From Bog-257 sp963834135 (GTDB taxonomy: Bacteria; Acidobacteriota; Terriglobia; Terriglobales; Acidobacteriaceae): a stretch of DNA of 64,000 bases. Below, in pieces: positions 7,480 through 15,839 of the stretch (position 1 is its first letter; each line of letters begins with the position of its first letter). The stretch is from NCBI GenBank assembly GCA_963834135.1, contig CAWIAN010000008.1, positions 186,001-250,000 of the forward strand. Reading direction: 5' to 3'. The position numbers and the translations under genes are program-made. Below the pieces are notes generated by a model. The model did not search any database and was not told where the DNA came from. It worked only from the letters and a program-made list of their open reading frames with translations.

Positions 7480-8400
7480 TCATACGCGATTTTCGAACGA
7501 GTGCGTGATCACAGCCCCATAGGCGCGCAGGCTTTCTTCTAACGGAACGTTCCGTGCGCCGAAGAGCGCTCCGATCGATCGCAGCACCATGCCTTTGATA
7601 ATCGCCAGCCGCAGCAGAAACACCTGTCCGCCGCTGAAGTGCTTGCGTGCGTAGCGCAGCATGTTCGTGTACCAGAAGAGTTGCCTGTCGCGGAATGACA
7701 GCTGTCCCACACTGTGGGCCCCGCTGTGCCGGAAGCGCGCGTCCGGACAGTAGACGATCCGCGCACCCTGATCGTGGAGTCGCTTGCATAAGTCGACGTC
7801 CTCGAACCAGACAGGGAAGAACTGCTCGTCGAAGCCGCCAGTCTTCTCCCATGCCGTGCGGGTGATCGCGAAGCATGCGCCGGCCGGCTGTTCGACTTCC
7901 TGCAGCTGCGAGTAATCAGCATCGAGGCAGCGGTAGCGGCGGTTCACGGGATTGCCAAGCCATAGCTGGTTAACCAGGGTCGCTTCGAAGATCAAAGCCC
8001 ATAGCGTTGGCAGACGGCGAAAGGCGAAGCCGCGCGCAGGTTGACCGTCGGCCTCGAGAAGAGTGCCGCCGACGGCATCGGCTCCGGTCGACTCCAGGCA
8101 GCGGAGCATCGCGGCCACTGCTCCCGGCTCGGCAATCGCGTCGGGATTCAGGATCAGCAGGACGTCGCCGGCAGCCTCGCGTGCGCCCTGGTTTACAGCC
8201 GCGCCAAAGCCGCGATTCTGCTGGTTCGCCAGCAATCGCACGGGATGCCCCTTGGCGCAGTCCTCCACCGGGCGGAGTGTGTCGTCTGTCGAAGCATTGT
8301 CGACGACGATGATCTCGCAGTCCTCGCGAACCAGCGCCTCCAGGCAGGCGGCGATGGCCTCGCCAGAGTTGTAGGTCACGACAATGGCCGTGCAGCGCAT
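7480..8400 (-). CDS. Family 2 glycosyltransferase (rhamnosyltransferase-like)
   Basis: 306 residues from the ATG at 8400. The GT2 fold is evident: TAIVVTYNS at the N-terminus, VVDNASTDD for nucleotide binding, LLILNPDA as the metal-binding DxD equivalent, and the later EDVDLCKRLHDQG block with the acceptor-side Glu-Asp. A frame extension to 8457 exists, but its 19 extra residues are not GT2-like and a TATAAT box lies 18 bases before the chosen ATG. Divergent from the dTDP-rhamnose genes that begin at 8674, it is a candidate for using that sugar; acceptor unknown. Confidence 0.88.
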   Translation of the reverse strand: MRCTAIVVTYNSGEAIAACLEALVREDCEIIVVDNASTDDTLRPVEDCAKGHPVRLLANQQNRGFGAAVNQGAREAAGDVLLILNPDAIAEPGAVAAMLRCLESTGADAVGGTLLEADGQPARGFAFRRLPTLWALIFEATLVNQLWLGNPVNRRYRCLDADYSQLQEVEQPAGACFAITRTAWEKTGGFDEQFFPVWFEDVDLCKRLHDQGARIVYCPDARFRHSGAHSVGQLSFRDRQLFWYTNMLRYARKHFSGGQVFLLRLAIIKGMVLRSIGALFGARNVPLEESLRAYGAVITHSFENRV

Positions 8401-8521
8401 AGTTTCCGGGAAGGACGCATTATAATCGTGCGGGCGTGGAAGTGGCTGTTGGTCCATTCCTCGAATTTGTCATTCTAGGTAGGTTTAAGCCCGAAGATGA
8501 TATGGGGTTCCTGCTTAGTGG

Positions 8522-8603
8522 AAGGATCCTACCGTCGCGGTGAACCGCAGATCCTTCGGCTCCGCACTCGCAAAAAGCGCGAGCGCTCCGCTCAGGATGA
8601 CAA
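8522..8603. repeat. Intergenic palindromic repeat, family A
   Basis: A shorter family A copy. It contains GATCCTTCGGCTCCGCACTCG and ends CGCTCAGGATGACAA, matching the right arm of 2369-2501. Confidence 0.65.
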
Positions 8604-8673
8604 CTTACAGGAGAGAACTGTCCGGCGCAGCTGAAGCTGTGCCCCTTCACCCGCCGTCAGGGATGACAATCGC

Positions 8674-9264
8674 ATGTCCGCTACTGTTGTTACTGGGAAC
8701 ACGAATTTGCAGATCATCGAGACCGCATTGCCCGGAGTCTTCATCGTCAAGCCGCGAGTCTTTGCCGACCCGCGCGGCTTCTTCATGGAAACCTACCGGC
8801 AGAACGTGCTGGCCGAGGCTGGCATCCGCGACAACTTTGTGCAGGACAATCATTCGCGCTCTTCGCGCGGCGTGCTGCGCGGACTGCACTATCAGTTGCG
8901 CCATCCGCAGGCCAAGCTGTGCCGCGTGGCGCAAGGGGAAGTGCTCGACATCGCAGTCGACGTTCGCCTGGGCTCGCCAACGTTCGGCAAGTGGGTCAGC
9001 GTCGTCCTGTCGAGCGAGAACCATCAGCAGCTATACATCCCCAAAGGCTTTGCGCACGGATTTGTAGTGCGCTCGGAGACCGCCGACTTCCTTTACAAGT
9101 GCAGCGATTACTTCGACGGCCCTGACGATCGCGGCGTGCTGTGGAACGATCCGGCCATTGGCATCGACTGGCAGACGGCCGATCCGATCCTCTCCGACAA
9201 GGACAAAGGCTATCTGCCACTCAACGAAATCGCGCACGAAAACCTGCCGCGATACCAGGGATGA
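8674..9264 (+). CDS. rfbC: dTDP-4-dehydrorhamnose 3,5-epimerase
   Basis: 196 residues (family ~180-190). It epimerises dTDP-4-keto-6-deoxyglucose to dTDP-4-keto-rhamnose, step three of dTDP-L-rhamnose synthesis. The active-site block QDNHSRSSRGVLRGLHYQ holds the catalytic His60; the partner Asp165 is in NDPAIGIDW, with spacing close to that of the Salmonella RmlC dyad. The stop overlaps the rfbD start by ATGA, so the two are translationally coupled. Confidence 0.96.
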   Translation: MSATVVTGNTNLQIIETALPGVFIVKPRVFADPRGFFMETYRQNVLAEAGIRDNFVQDNHSRSSRGVLRGLHYQLRHPQAKLCRVAQGEVLDIAVDVRLGSPTFGKWVSVVLSSENHQQLYIPKGFAHGFVVRSETADFLYKCSDYFDGPDDRGVLWNDPAIGIDWQTADPILSDKDKGYLPLNEIAHENLPRYQG

Positions 9265-10205
9265 GCGCCTCATCCGCAACGCCAACCCGCCTGCTGGTCA
9301 CCGGCGCCAACGGACAGGTTGGCTGGAACCTGGAGCGCACACTCGCACCGCTGGGCGAAGTGATCGCCCTCACGCGCGATCAGCTCGACCTTGCGAATCT
9401 CGATGCCGTGGCGCAGACGGTTCGCGATACCGGCGCGAAGATCGTGGTCAACGCCGCCGCATACACGGCCGTCGACAAAGCCGAGAGCGAACCCGATCTG
9501 GCCCGCACTATCAATACGCTGGCGCCCGCTCGTATGGCCGCTGAGCTGGTGAAGACTGGCGGCACGCTGATTCACTATTCCACCGACTACGTCTTCGACG
9601 GCAGCAAGACTGGCGCCTATGTCGAGACCGACCCGACGGGTCCGTTGGGCGTCTACGGCCGAACCAAGCTTGAGGGCGAGCAGGGAATCATCGCGACCGG
9701 CTGTCAGCATGTCATCCTGCGGACGAGCTGGGTCTACGATGTTCGCGGCAAGAATTTCCTGCGTACCGTTTTGCGATTAGCCAAGGATCGAGACGAGCTG
9801 CGCATGGTGGGCGATCAGTTCGGCGCGCCGACCTGGGCCCGTACCATCGCCGAGGCGACAACAGCTATCGCGGTCCAGATCCTGCGGCACCTGGGCTCGG
9901 TTGACTGTGACGCGCGCGGCGTCTTTCATCTGACCTCGGCGGGAGAGACTACGTGGGCAGGCTTCGCGCGAGCGATCCTTGAGGACTACGAAGACCTGGT
10001 CGACTGGCCGGCGGAGACGGGCGAATTCGGCGGTGAGCTGAAAGCCAAGCGGGTGGTGGATATCACGACCGCGGAATATCCCACGCCGGCCAAGCGTCCA
10101 CAGAACTCCGTGCTGTCGAACGCGAAAATTCAGACGGCCTTTGGCATTACTATGCCCGAGTGGCGCAACCAGCTGCGGCTTGCCATGCAGGACGCGATTC
10201 GCTGA
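9261..10205 (+). CDS. rfbD: dTDP-4-dehydrorhamnose reductase
   Basis: 314 residues from the ATG that overlaps the rfbC stop; a longer in-frame start at 9141 lies inside rfbC and is unlikely. It performs the last reduction to dTDP-L-rhamnose. The N-terminal nucleotide motif is TGANGQVGWNL. STDYVFDG carries the catalytic Thr, and VYGRTKLEGEQ supplies the Tyr-Lys pair of extended SDR enzymes. Confidence 0.95.
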   Translation: MSASSATPTRLLVTGANGQVGWNLERTLAPLGEVIALTRDQLDLANLDAVAQTVRDTGAKIVVNAAAYTAVDKAESEPDLARTINTLAPARMAAELVKTGGTLIHYSTDYVFDGSKTGAYVETDPTGPLGVYGRTKLEGEQGIIATGCQHVILRTSWVYDVRGKNFLRTVLRLAKDRDELRMVGDQFGAPTWARTIAEATTAIAVQILRHLGSVDCDARGVFHLTSAGETTWAGFARAILEDYEDLVDWPAETGEFGGELKAKRVVDITTAEYPTPAKRPQNSVLSNAKIQTAFGITMPEWRNQLRLAMQDAIR

Positions 10206-10251
10206 TAATGACGGTTACACTTCTGATCCCCTTGAAATCATTGGGTTCGAC

Positions 10252-10324
10252 TCACCACGGAGGCACGGAGAGCACGGAGAAATTTCTATCTTTCTTACTC
10301 CGTGAGTTCCGTGCCTCCGTGGTG
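10252..10324. repeat. Intergenic palindromic repeat, family B
   Basis: Hairpin with left arm CACCACGGAGGCACGGAG and right arm CTCCGTG...CCTCCGTGGTG, the same element as 3794-3873. It separates the rfbCD and rfbAB pairs. Confidence 0.78.
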
Positions 10325-10362
10325 AATGCTTTTTCGCCAAAATCTGCTCGAAACGGAGATCT

Positions 10363-11118
10363 ATGAAGGGCATAGTCCTGGCGGGTGGTATCGGCTCGCG
10401 CCTATCCCCCCTTACCCGCGTCACCAACAAGCACCTGCTCCCGGTGTACGACAAACCCATGATTTTTTATCCGTTGCAGATTCTGGTCGACGCCGGCATC
10501 CGCGACATCATGATTGTTACCGGCGGCAGCAACGCCGGCGACTTCCTGCGCCTGCTGCAGAACGGCAAGGAATTCGGCCTGGGCCAACTGAGCTTCGCTT
10601 ATCAGGAGGGCGAGGGCGGCATTGCCGATGCACTGCGCCTGGCTGAGCCTTGGGCGCGCGGCGACAAAATCTGCGTGGTGCTGGGCGACAACATCATCGA
10701 GGGCGACATCAAGGACGCGGCCACCAAGTTCGAGCAGCTCGACAAGGGCTCGATGGTGATGCTGAAGCAAGTCGAAGATCCGGAACGTTTCGGCGTGCCG
10801 GTCTTCAAGAATGGCCGCATCGTCAACATCGAAGAGAAGCCCAAGAAGCCGCAATCGTCCTACGCTGTGATCGGCGTCTACTTCTACGATGTGTCGGTCT
10901 TTGATCGCATTCGCCGGCTGAAGCCTTCAGGGCGCGGCGAGTACGAGATCACCGACGTCAATAACAGCTACATCGAAGAAGGCACCCTGCATCACAGCAT
11001 GCTCGAAGGCTGGTGGACTGACGCGGGCACCTTCGAATCGCTGTGGCACGCCAGCAACATGGTGCGCGAGAAGGTTGTGCGCGGCACGAAAGAAGCTGCC
11101 GGGGTGCGTGGCGAATGA
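10363..11118 (+). CDS. rfbA: Glucose-1-phosphate thymidylyltransferase (short form)
   Basis: 251 residues, shorter than the common ~290-residue RmlA, so it belongs to a compact subgroup lacking the C-terminal extension. It makes dTDP-glucose from dTTP and glucose 1-phosphate. The nucleotide-binding signature LAGGIGSRLSPLT is at the start, KHLLPVYDKPMIFYPL follows, and VVLGDNI is the metal-binding region. EEKPKKP and GWWTDAGTFESLW are typical of the family. It is coupled to rfbB by an ATGA overlap. A related UTP-type nucleotidyltransferase is less likely given the neighbours. Confidence 0.93.
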   Translation: MKGIVLAGGIGSRLSPLTRVTNKHLLPVYDKPMIFYPLQILVDAGIRDIMIVTGGSNAGDFLRLLQNGKEFGLGQLSFAYQEGEGGIADALRLAEPWARGDKICVVLGDNIIEGDIKDAATKFEQLDKGSMVMLKQVEDPERFGVPVFKNGRIVNIEEKPKKPQSSYAVIGVYFYDVSVFDRIRRLKPSGRGEYEITDVNNSYIEEGTLHHSMLEGWWTDAGTFESLWHASNMVREKVVRGTKEAAGVRGE

Positions 11119-12134
11119 AGCTACTGGTTACGGGCGGCGCAGGATTTATCGGCTCCAACTTCGTTCATCAGACGATTGCCCGGCATCCGGACTGGAAGGT
11201 GGTCGTGCTCGACAGCCTGACCTATGCCGGCAATCTCAAAAATCTCGAGCCGGAGCTGGGCGAAAGCCGCTGCGAGTTTGTGCAGATGGACATCTGCGAT
11301 CGCGGCGTCGTCGAGCAGGTGCGCGGCTGCGATGCGGTGATTCACTTTGCCGCCGAGAGCCACGTGGACCGCAGCATTGAAGACGCGTCGGCCTTTGTAC
11401 GTACGAATGTCGACGGCACACACAACATGCTGCAAGCCTGCCGTGCGGCGGGCGTGCCCCGCTTCGTGCACGTCTCCACCGACGAAGTGTACGGCAGCCT
11501 GGGCGACGAAGGGCTGTTTCGCGAAGATTCGCCGATCCAGCCCAACAGTCCGTATTCGGCGACCAAAGCTTCGTCGGACTTGCTGGTGCTGGCCTACGTG
11601 CACACGCACAAGTTTCCCGGCGTCGTCACGCGCTGCTCGAATAATTACGGCCCGTACCAGTTTCCCGAGAAATTCATTCCGCTGATGATCGCCAACGCAA
11701 TGGCCGGCGAGAAGGTTCCGGTGTACGGCAAGGGCGCGAATGTGCGCGACTGGATTCATGTCGACGACCATTGCAGCGCGCTGTTGACAGTGCTGGAGAA
11801 GGGCCGCGAGGGCGAGGTCTACAACATCGGCGGCGGCTGCGAGATGCAGAACATCGATGTGGTCAAGCTGATCCTGAAGGCGCTGGGACGCGGTGAGGAC
11901 TTGATCCAGTACGTCACCGACCGTCCGGGACACGATCTGCGCTATGCCATCGATTGCACCAAGCTCGAACGCGAGCTGGGATGGACGCCCCAGGTGCAGT
12001 TCGATAAGGGCCTGGCCGCGACCATCCAGTGGTATCGCGACAACCAGCAGTGGCTGAGCGACGTTCGCAGCGGCCAGTATCGCGATTACTACCAGCGGCA
12101 CTACACGCAACGGGAAAAGACCTTCGCGCGGTAG
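11115..12134 (+). CDS. rfbB: dTDP-glucose 4,6-dehydratase
   Basis: 339 residues from the ATG overlapping the rfbA stop. It converts dTDP-glucose to dTDP-4-keto-6-deoxyglucose. Motifs are TGGAGFIGSNF for NAD binding, HFAAESHVDRS, VSTDEVYGSLG with the Thr-Asp-Glu triad, and YSATKASSD with the Tyr-Lys pair, all diagnostic of RmlB. With rfbC, rfbD and rfbA the whole four-enzyme dTDP-L-rhamnose pathway is encoded here. Confidence 0.96.
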   Translation: MKLLVTGGAGFIGSNFVHQTIARHPDWKVVVLDSLTYAGNLKNLEPELGESRCEFVQMDICDRGVVEQVRGCDAVIHFAAESHVDRSIEDASAFVRTNVDGTHNMLQACRAAGVPRFVHVSTDEVYGSLGDEGLFREDSPIQPNSPYSATKASSDLLVLAYVHTHKFPGVVTRCSNNYGPYQFPEKFIPLMIANAMAGEKVPVYGKGANVRDWIHVDDHCSALLTVLEKGREGEVYNIGGGCEMQNIDVVKLILKALGRGEDLIQYVTDRPGHDLRYAIDCTKLERELGWTPQVQFDKGLAATIQWYRDNQQWLSDVRSGQYRDYYQRHYTQREKTFAR

Positions 12135-12144
12135 GGCGGCGATT

Positions 12145-12204
12145 AGCAAGCGCCGCAGGCGCGTGTCATGACAGCCCAGCATGGAGCGAAGCGGAATGCT
12201 GGGT
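12145..12204 (+). repeat. Inverted repeat, left copy (family E) flanking an orphan gene
   Basis: Contains the hairpin CGCCGCAGGCGCG, then GTGTCATGACAGCCCAGC, and a second hairpin ending GCTGGG. The right-hand copy at 12833-12889 is its reverse complement with only a few mismatches. Confidence 0.82.
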
Positions 12205-12226
12205 AGGCTTGTATATTAGGGCAAGA

Positions 12227-12242
12227 GCCGGCTTCAGCCGGC
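12227..12242. repeat. Small perfect hairpin upstream of the orphan gene
   Basis: GCCGGCTTCAGCCGGC, a six-base stem with a four-base loop, ends nine bases before the orphan gene start codon. The same core CGGCTTCAGCCG occurs in family C repeats. No ribosome-binding site is evident between hairpin and ATG. Confidence 0.5.
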
Positions 12243-12251
12243 GACACATCA

Positions 12252-12782
12252 ATGCTGCAAATCGGAAAAAATGGCCGTTACGATTGGGTTGTCACCGGCC
12301 ATTCTCTCGAAAAGATACTTCAAGCTTGTCCAGAACTAGTGGTCGGTAAATACATCGCCGTCACGTCATTCGATAGCGGACCGCTCGGCCTCAACCCTGA
12401 AGACATCATCGCAGGTTGGAAGAGCCGAAACGATATCGCGTACAGTCCGCAACTATCGGCTTTCGGCTGCATTCCACGCGACCAGTACGAGGAGTGGTAT
12501 GTGTTCGATCGCCCGACAGATCTTGGAGGCATGGACCCAGGGAACAGGAACGTTTTCGATATCTGCCCGCAAGAACGACAAGTTTCAACTGTTGTGAATT
12601 TCGGCGGCTTTGCTTTCCACGATCCTAACGCGGACGATCTCACAGATTTGTTCTGGCGGCAGCTGGATTGGATCCAACCTGAATCCTACGTCGCGGATGG
12701 CAACCGTCTAAACCTCGCAAGCAGGAACACCGATCTCTTTGCACGCATTGTGCAGGTGTTACGTTCGCTAAAGCCCAACTGA
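12252..12782 (+). CDS. Hypothetical protein, function unknown
   Basis: 176 residues, soluble, without signal peptide or membrane segment. I recognise no family. Notable stretches are WVVTGHSLEKIL, TSFDSGPLGLNPEDIIAGW, GCIPRDQYEEWYVFD and NFGGFAFHDPNADDLTDLFW, rich in aromatic and acidic residues. Base composition looks less GC-rich than the rfb genes. The gene stands alone between two inverted copies of family E (12145-12204 and 12833-12889), which suggests it arrived or moved as a unit; that is inference. It could be a small enzyme or an immunity-type protein; nothing seen decides this. Confidence 0.6.
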   Translation: MLQIGKNGRYDWVVTGHSLEKILQACPELVVGKYIAVTSFDSGPLGLNPEDIIAGWKSRNDIAYSPQLSAFGCIPRDQYEEWYVFDRPTDLGGMDPGNRNVFDICPQERQVSTVVNFGGFAFHDPNADDLTDLFWRQLDWIQPESYVADGNRLNLASRNTDLFARIVQVLRSLKPN

Positions 12783-12832
12783 GGCTCGCAGGCTTTCGTC
12801 CCTACGGGACTTGCGTCTTTTTAGGGCGCGTC

Positions 12833-12889
12833 ACCCAGCACTCCGCTGCGCTCCGTGCTGGGCTGTCATGACACGCGCCTGCGGCGCTT
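12833..12889 (-). repeat. Inverted repeat, right copy (family E)
   Basis: Reverse complement of 12145-12204. It is preceded at 12798-12812 by CGTCCCTACGGGACT, a hairpin also found beside the third family E copy at 29440-29533. Confidence 0.82.
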
Positions 12890-12912
12890 TGTGCGTTGTG
12901 GGTCATTAGTTC

Positions 12913-13050
12913 ATTCCGTAACAATCTCCGAGGCCTCTCGTCTCGTTTCGTCGCAATCTCCGAAGGTCCCCGTTTTGTCACAATTCCGAAGGCCCTCATC
13001 TCGTTCGGTCACAATCTTCGAAGGCCGTCGTTTCGTCACACACCCGACGG
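12913..13050. repeat. Degenerate tandem repeat array, about 27-32 base period
   Basis: Four units share the core GTCACAATCTCCGAAGG with changes: CAATCTCCGA at 12922, CAATCTCCGAAGG at 12954, CAATTCCGAAGG at 12981 and CAATCTTCGAAGG at 13012. A fifth, weaker unit (GTCACACACCCGACGG) starts near 13035. Spacing is 32, 27 and 31 bases. It lies in the 342-base stretch between the orphan gene and the CPBP protease gene, where no gene is seen. Confidence 0.6.
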
Positions 13051-13124
13051 GTTTCCTGTTTCTGACCTGATCCTGACGGGTTCGCCATTTCTGCCGCCGA
13101 GAACTTGTGGCGCCTAGGCCCTTC

Positions 13125-14144
13125 CTAACGCGCAATGACGCGGTTCTGCAAATAACTCCCCTCCCGCCTCGGCAAGGTCGTCGCAATGATGATCACGGCC
13201 AGCAGCATCACCACGATCACGAACACGCTGCCTTCCGGGCCGGTGCTGCCGCCGCTGAGAATCGGCTTGCCTGCCGGGTGGGTTGCGAGCAGATGGTGCT
13301 GGACCATCAATCCGCTGTCAGCCACGCCGTAAAGAAACGATTGCGACCAGTCCCAGGCCGCGTGGAATCCGATGGCCCACCACAGCGAGCCCGTACGCCA
13401 CAGGCTGAAGCAGAACAGTAATCCGGCGGCGCCGGCGCAAGCCTCGCCGATCGGCGATTCGCCCGGGTTGCCGCTATGGCCCAGCCCGAACAGTACGGAG
13501 AAGAGCAGGGCGGCGGTCCAGAAGCCCAGCGCCTCGCTATGACGTGTCTTGAAGATCACGCGATAGAGGCCGGCGAAGCCGCGCGTCAGCGTGTACTGCA
13601 GGTAGCCGCGCGTCAGATACTCCTCCAACAAGCCGACCAGCAGGAAGCCGAGCAGCCAGATCGCGCCATAGCGCAGAATATCGGCGCCGAAGAGCAGGCG
13701 GCGGTCGATGATCAGCAGGTGGCTGCTCCAGAGAATCAGGAAGAGCGTCGAGAGACAGGCGAAGCCCCAGCCCAGCCCGGCGAAAAAGCGCGTGACCCTG
13801 TGGCTGCCTCCGAGACCGTAAGCCGAGTTGGGGCGACGCTCGATCTTCGACATGACCCAGCTCACGAGCACGAGAAGGACAAACGGAATGAGCTCGTTCC
13901 AAATGGCGAATTGCACGCCGATTTCTTGCTGGGCTTCTCCCTTATGCGGCGGATGGATCTTGATCGCGATTTCGCGGGCACAGAACATGAGTGCGCCGAA
14001 AATGATCGCGAAGATAAGCAAGCTCCAGCCGGCGCGCAGTCCGTCGGCGCCAATAAAGATGCGGCGCAGGAGCGGTGGCCGGGGCGGAGCGACCGGTTCG
14101 AGGGCGCTTTCGGGTGCGAGCGGTTGCAACGTGTCAGGGTTCAA
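13125..14144 (-). CDS. CPBP-family intramembrane metalloprotease
   Basis: 339 residues with about eight hydrophobic helices. The CPBP (Abi/Rce1-like) motifs are in order: EEYLTRGYLQ (Glu-Glu...Arg), FGLGHSG with a ligand His, and GFHAAWDWSQ with His...Asp. These proteins are intramembrane proteases related to CAAX prenyl endopeptidases; bacterial substrates are mostly unknown. The start is a TTG preceded by GAGGAGAG, a strong ribosome-binding site that decides this start. The N-terminal 25 residues are proline-rich and cytosolic. Confidence 0.9.
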   Translation of the reverse strand: MNPDTLQPLAPESALEPVAPPRPPLLRRIFIGADGLRAGWSLLIFAIIFGALMFCAREIAIKIHPPHKGEAQQEIGVQFAIWNELIPFVLLVLVSWVMSKIERRPNSAYGLGGSHRVTRFFAGLGWGFACLSTLFLILWSSHLLIIDRRLLFGADILRYGAIWLLGFLLVGLLEEYLTRGYLQYTLTRGFAGLYRVIFKTRHSEALGFWTAALLFSVLFGLGHSGNPGESPIGEACAGAAGLLFCFSLWRTGSLWWAIGFHAAWDWSQSFLYGVADSGLMVQHHLLATHPAGKPILSGGSTGPEGSVFVIVVMLLAVIIIATTLPRREGSYLQNRVIAR

Positions 14145-14243
14145 GGCTCTCCTCGTGCTGTAAGAATGTCATACGCAATGAGCAACTGGATAGTTTCAAG
14201 AAAGACACGGAGTGCGATCTTCTGCTAGTGCCCGTTAAGGGAC

Positions 14244-14352
14244 TGTCATCCCGACCGACGGCTTCAGCCGGAGCAGGTATTTGCCCACTTGATGGCGCTG
14301 CCGGCGGACAGCAGGTCCCTCCACTCGGCTGCGCTCCGGTCGTGGTGACAAC
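14244..14352. repeat. Intergenic palindromic repeat, family C
   Basis: Begins TGTCATCCCGACCGACGGC and continues with CTTCAGCCGGAGC; the far end reads CGGTCGTGGTGACA, a diverged inverse. The copy at 15632-15773 is much better preserved. Confidence 0.65.
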
Positions 14353-14378
14353 CTCTCGCTTGGTGACGGCCGTTCGCT

Positions 14379-15477
14379 TCATCGAACTCTCTTCTCTTGC
14401 TCGCGCAGGTACGCTTCAACTTCGGCTTTGCCTTCGTGCTGCGCCCACTCGGCTGGAGTGGCGTCCCACATTGTGTCTTTCCAATCCAGGTTTGCGCCTC
14501 GTTCCACCAGCAGCCTGACTACGGCGAGATGGCCGGAACCTGCCGCCTGGTGCAACGGCGTCGAGTGCGAGTGTCCTCCCAGAGGGTTGTAGCGATTGGG
14601 ATCCACTCCTGCGTCCAGCAGCAGCCGCATGATTTCCACGTCTCCATACTGGGCGGCGATGGCCATGGCCCACTGCCGGTCGTCGTCATCAGCCTCTGCG
14701 ATTAAGCGGCGGGCGTCTTCGACGCGTCCCATGATGGTTGCCAGCGGCAAGGTGAAGCGTGCGCCCGCCCGCAGCAGCGCATGGATGGCGTCGAGCTGGG
14801 CATAGATCGCCGCCACTCGACTGGCGTGATTGGGATCGGCGCCGTAGCCGCACAATAGCTCGATCAGCGGGGCCTGCACTTTGTAAGTGCTGCGCCACGG
14901 CGCTGCTGGCCACCAGCTCCAGCGTCCGGTTCAGCACCTCTTGTGTCGCACCGGCTTCGAGAATGACTCGCGCGACCTCGGCAATGTTGGCAGGCAAAGA
15001 GCCGCGCCGCGTGGGATTCTCGGCGACGAACTCCAGCAGCGCGGGACTCGTGAAGTAGTTGCTGCCTTCGAGCGCGACATGCTGGTGTGCAAGATTCGGA
15101 TGCTGCTTCAGTTGAGCGCGCAAGCCCTCGACATCGCCGGCGTCCAACAGATCGACGGCGCGGCGAAACGCGGCATCTTCAATGCGCTCGTGATGAGGCA
15201 GGTCGAGACGGTCGGTTAGAGTTGGTTTCTCGACACGCCGCTTCAGCCTGGCCCAACTGGCAAACCCGCGCTCGCGCGCGATGATGAGCTGCGCGTCGGC
15301 GAGCTTCAGAGTGGCGGCAAAAATTTCGGCGTCGTTGGATTTTGCGAGGCGAGGATGAAACTCGCGAATCCGCTGCGCCACCTCTGGCGTACGAGCGGCA
15401 TGCGCTTTGAGCAGGTCTTTGGCCTGATGCTTGAGATGATCGAGGTTGGGATTTGGGGGAAGCGGATGGACCGGCAT
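14379..15477 (-). pseudogene. Ankyrin-repeat protein gene, split by a frameshift near 14880
   Basis: From the ATG at 15477 (AAGGAAG ribosome-binding site) the frame reads MPVHPLPPNPNLDHLKHQ..., a start seen in acidobacterial ankyrin proteins, and runs as coherent protein to about 14885. There it goes out of frame at CACTTACAAAGTGCAG. The +1 frame then continues VQAPLIELLCGYGADPNHAS and ankyrin units such as GDVEIMRLLLDAGVDPN and GHLAVVRLLVERGANLD to the stop at 14379. One missing or extra base in the AAA run restores a protein of about 365 residues. Ankyrin repeats bind proteins; the partner is unknown. Either a recent pseudogene or a sequencing indel. Confidence 0.8.
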
Positions 15478-15839
15478 GGCGAACTTCCTTTCTATGCGCC
15501 CGAGGTCCGCATTTACGGGCAGAAAGTGAGTTCGTAGAGTCGAGTTGTCATGCTCGGGTGGACTTCTGTCCTTTCCGCGGACCGGATGCGCCCCACGCGC
15601 TGCGGAGATAGTACCACGGTTTTTTCTCTCTGAGGTTGTCATCCCGACCGACGGCTTCAGCCGGAGCGGAGGGACCTGCTGTCTGCGCACTTGATGCCGC
15701 TGCCGGCGGACAGCAGGTCCCTCCGCTCCGCACTCGCAAACTACGCGAGTGCTCCGGTCGGGATGACAACCTCGAATTGAAGACGTGACGTTTCACTTGT
15801 AACCTCCCCGTTTTCCTGCTCACGTACAATCACCTCATC
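15478..15839. other. Gene-free stretch between ankyrin and RMD1-like genes
   Basis: 362 bases between divergent genes. It contains the family C repeat (15632-15773). I see no convincing gene. Any promoters for the two genes must lie on either side of the repeat. Confidence 0.6.
15632..15773. repeat. Intergenic palindromic repeat, family C (best copy)
   Basis: 142 bases with perfect 19-base inverted ends, GAGGTTGTCATCCCGACCG and its complement CGGTCGGGATGACAACCTC. Internal inverse arms include GGACCTGCTGTC and GACAGCAGGTCC. Perfect ends suggest a recently mobile or selected element. Confidence 0.85.

Noticed and set aside
12913..13050. CRISPR array
   Set aside because: Units are degenerate, spacing is uneven and similar sequence fills what would be spacers; no cas genes nearby.
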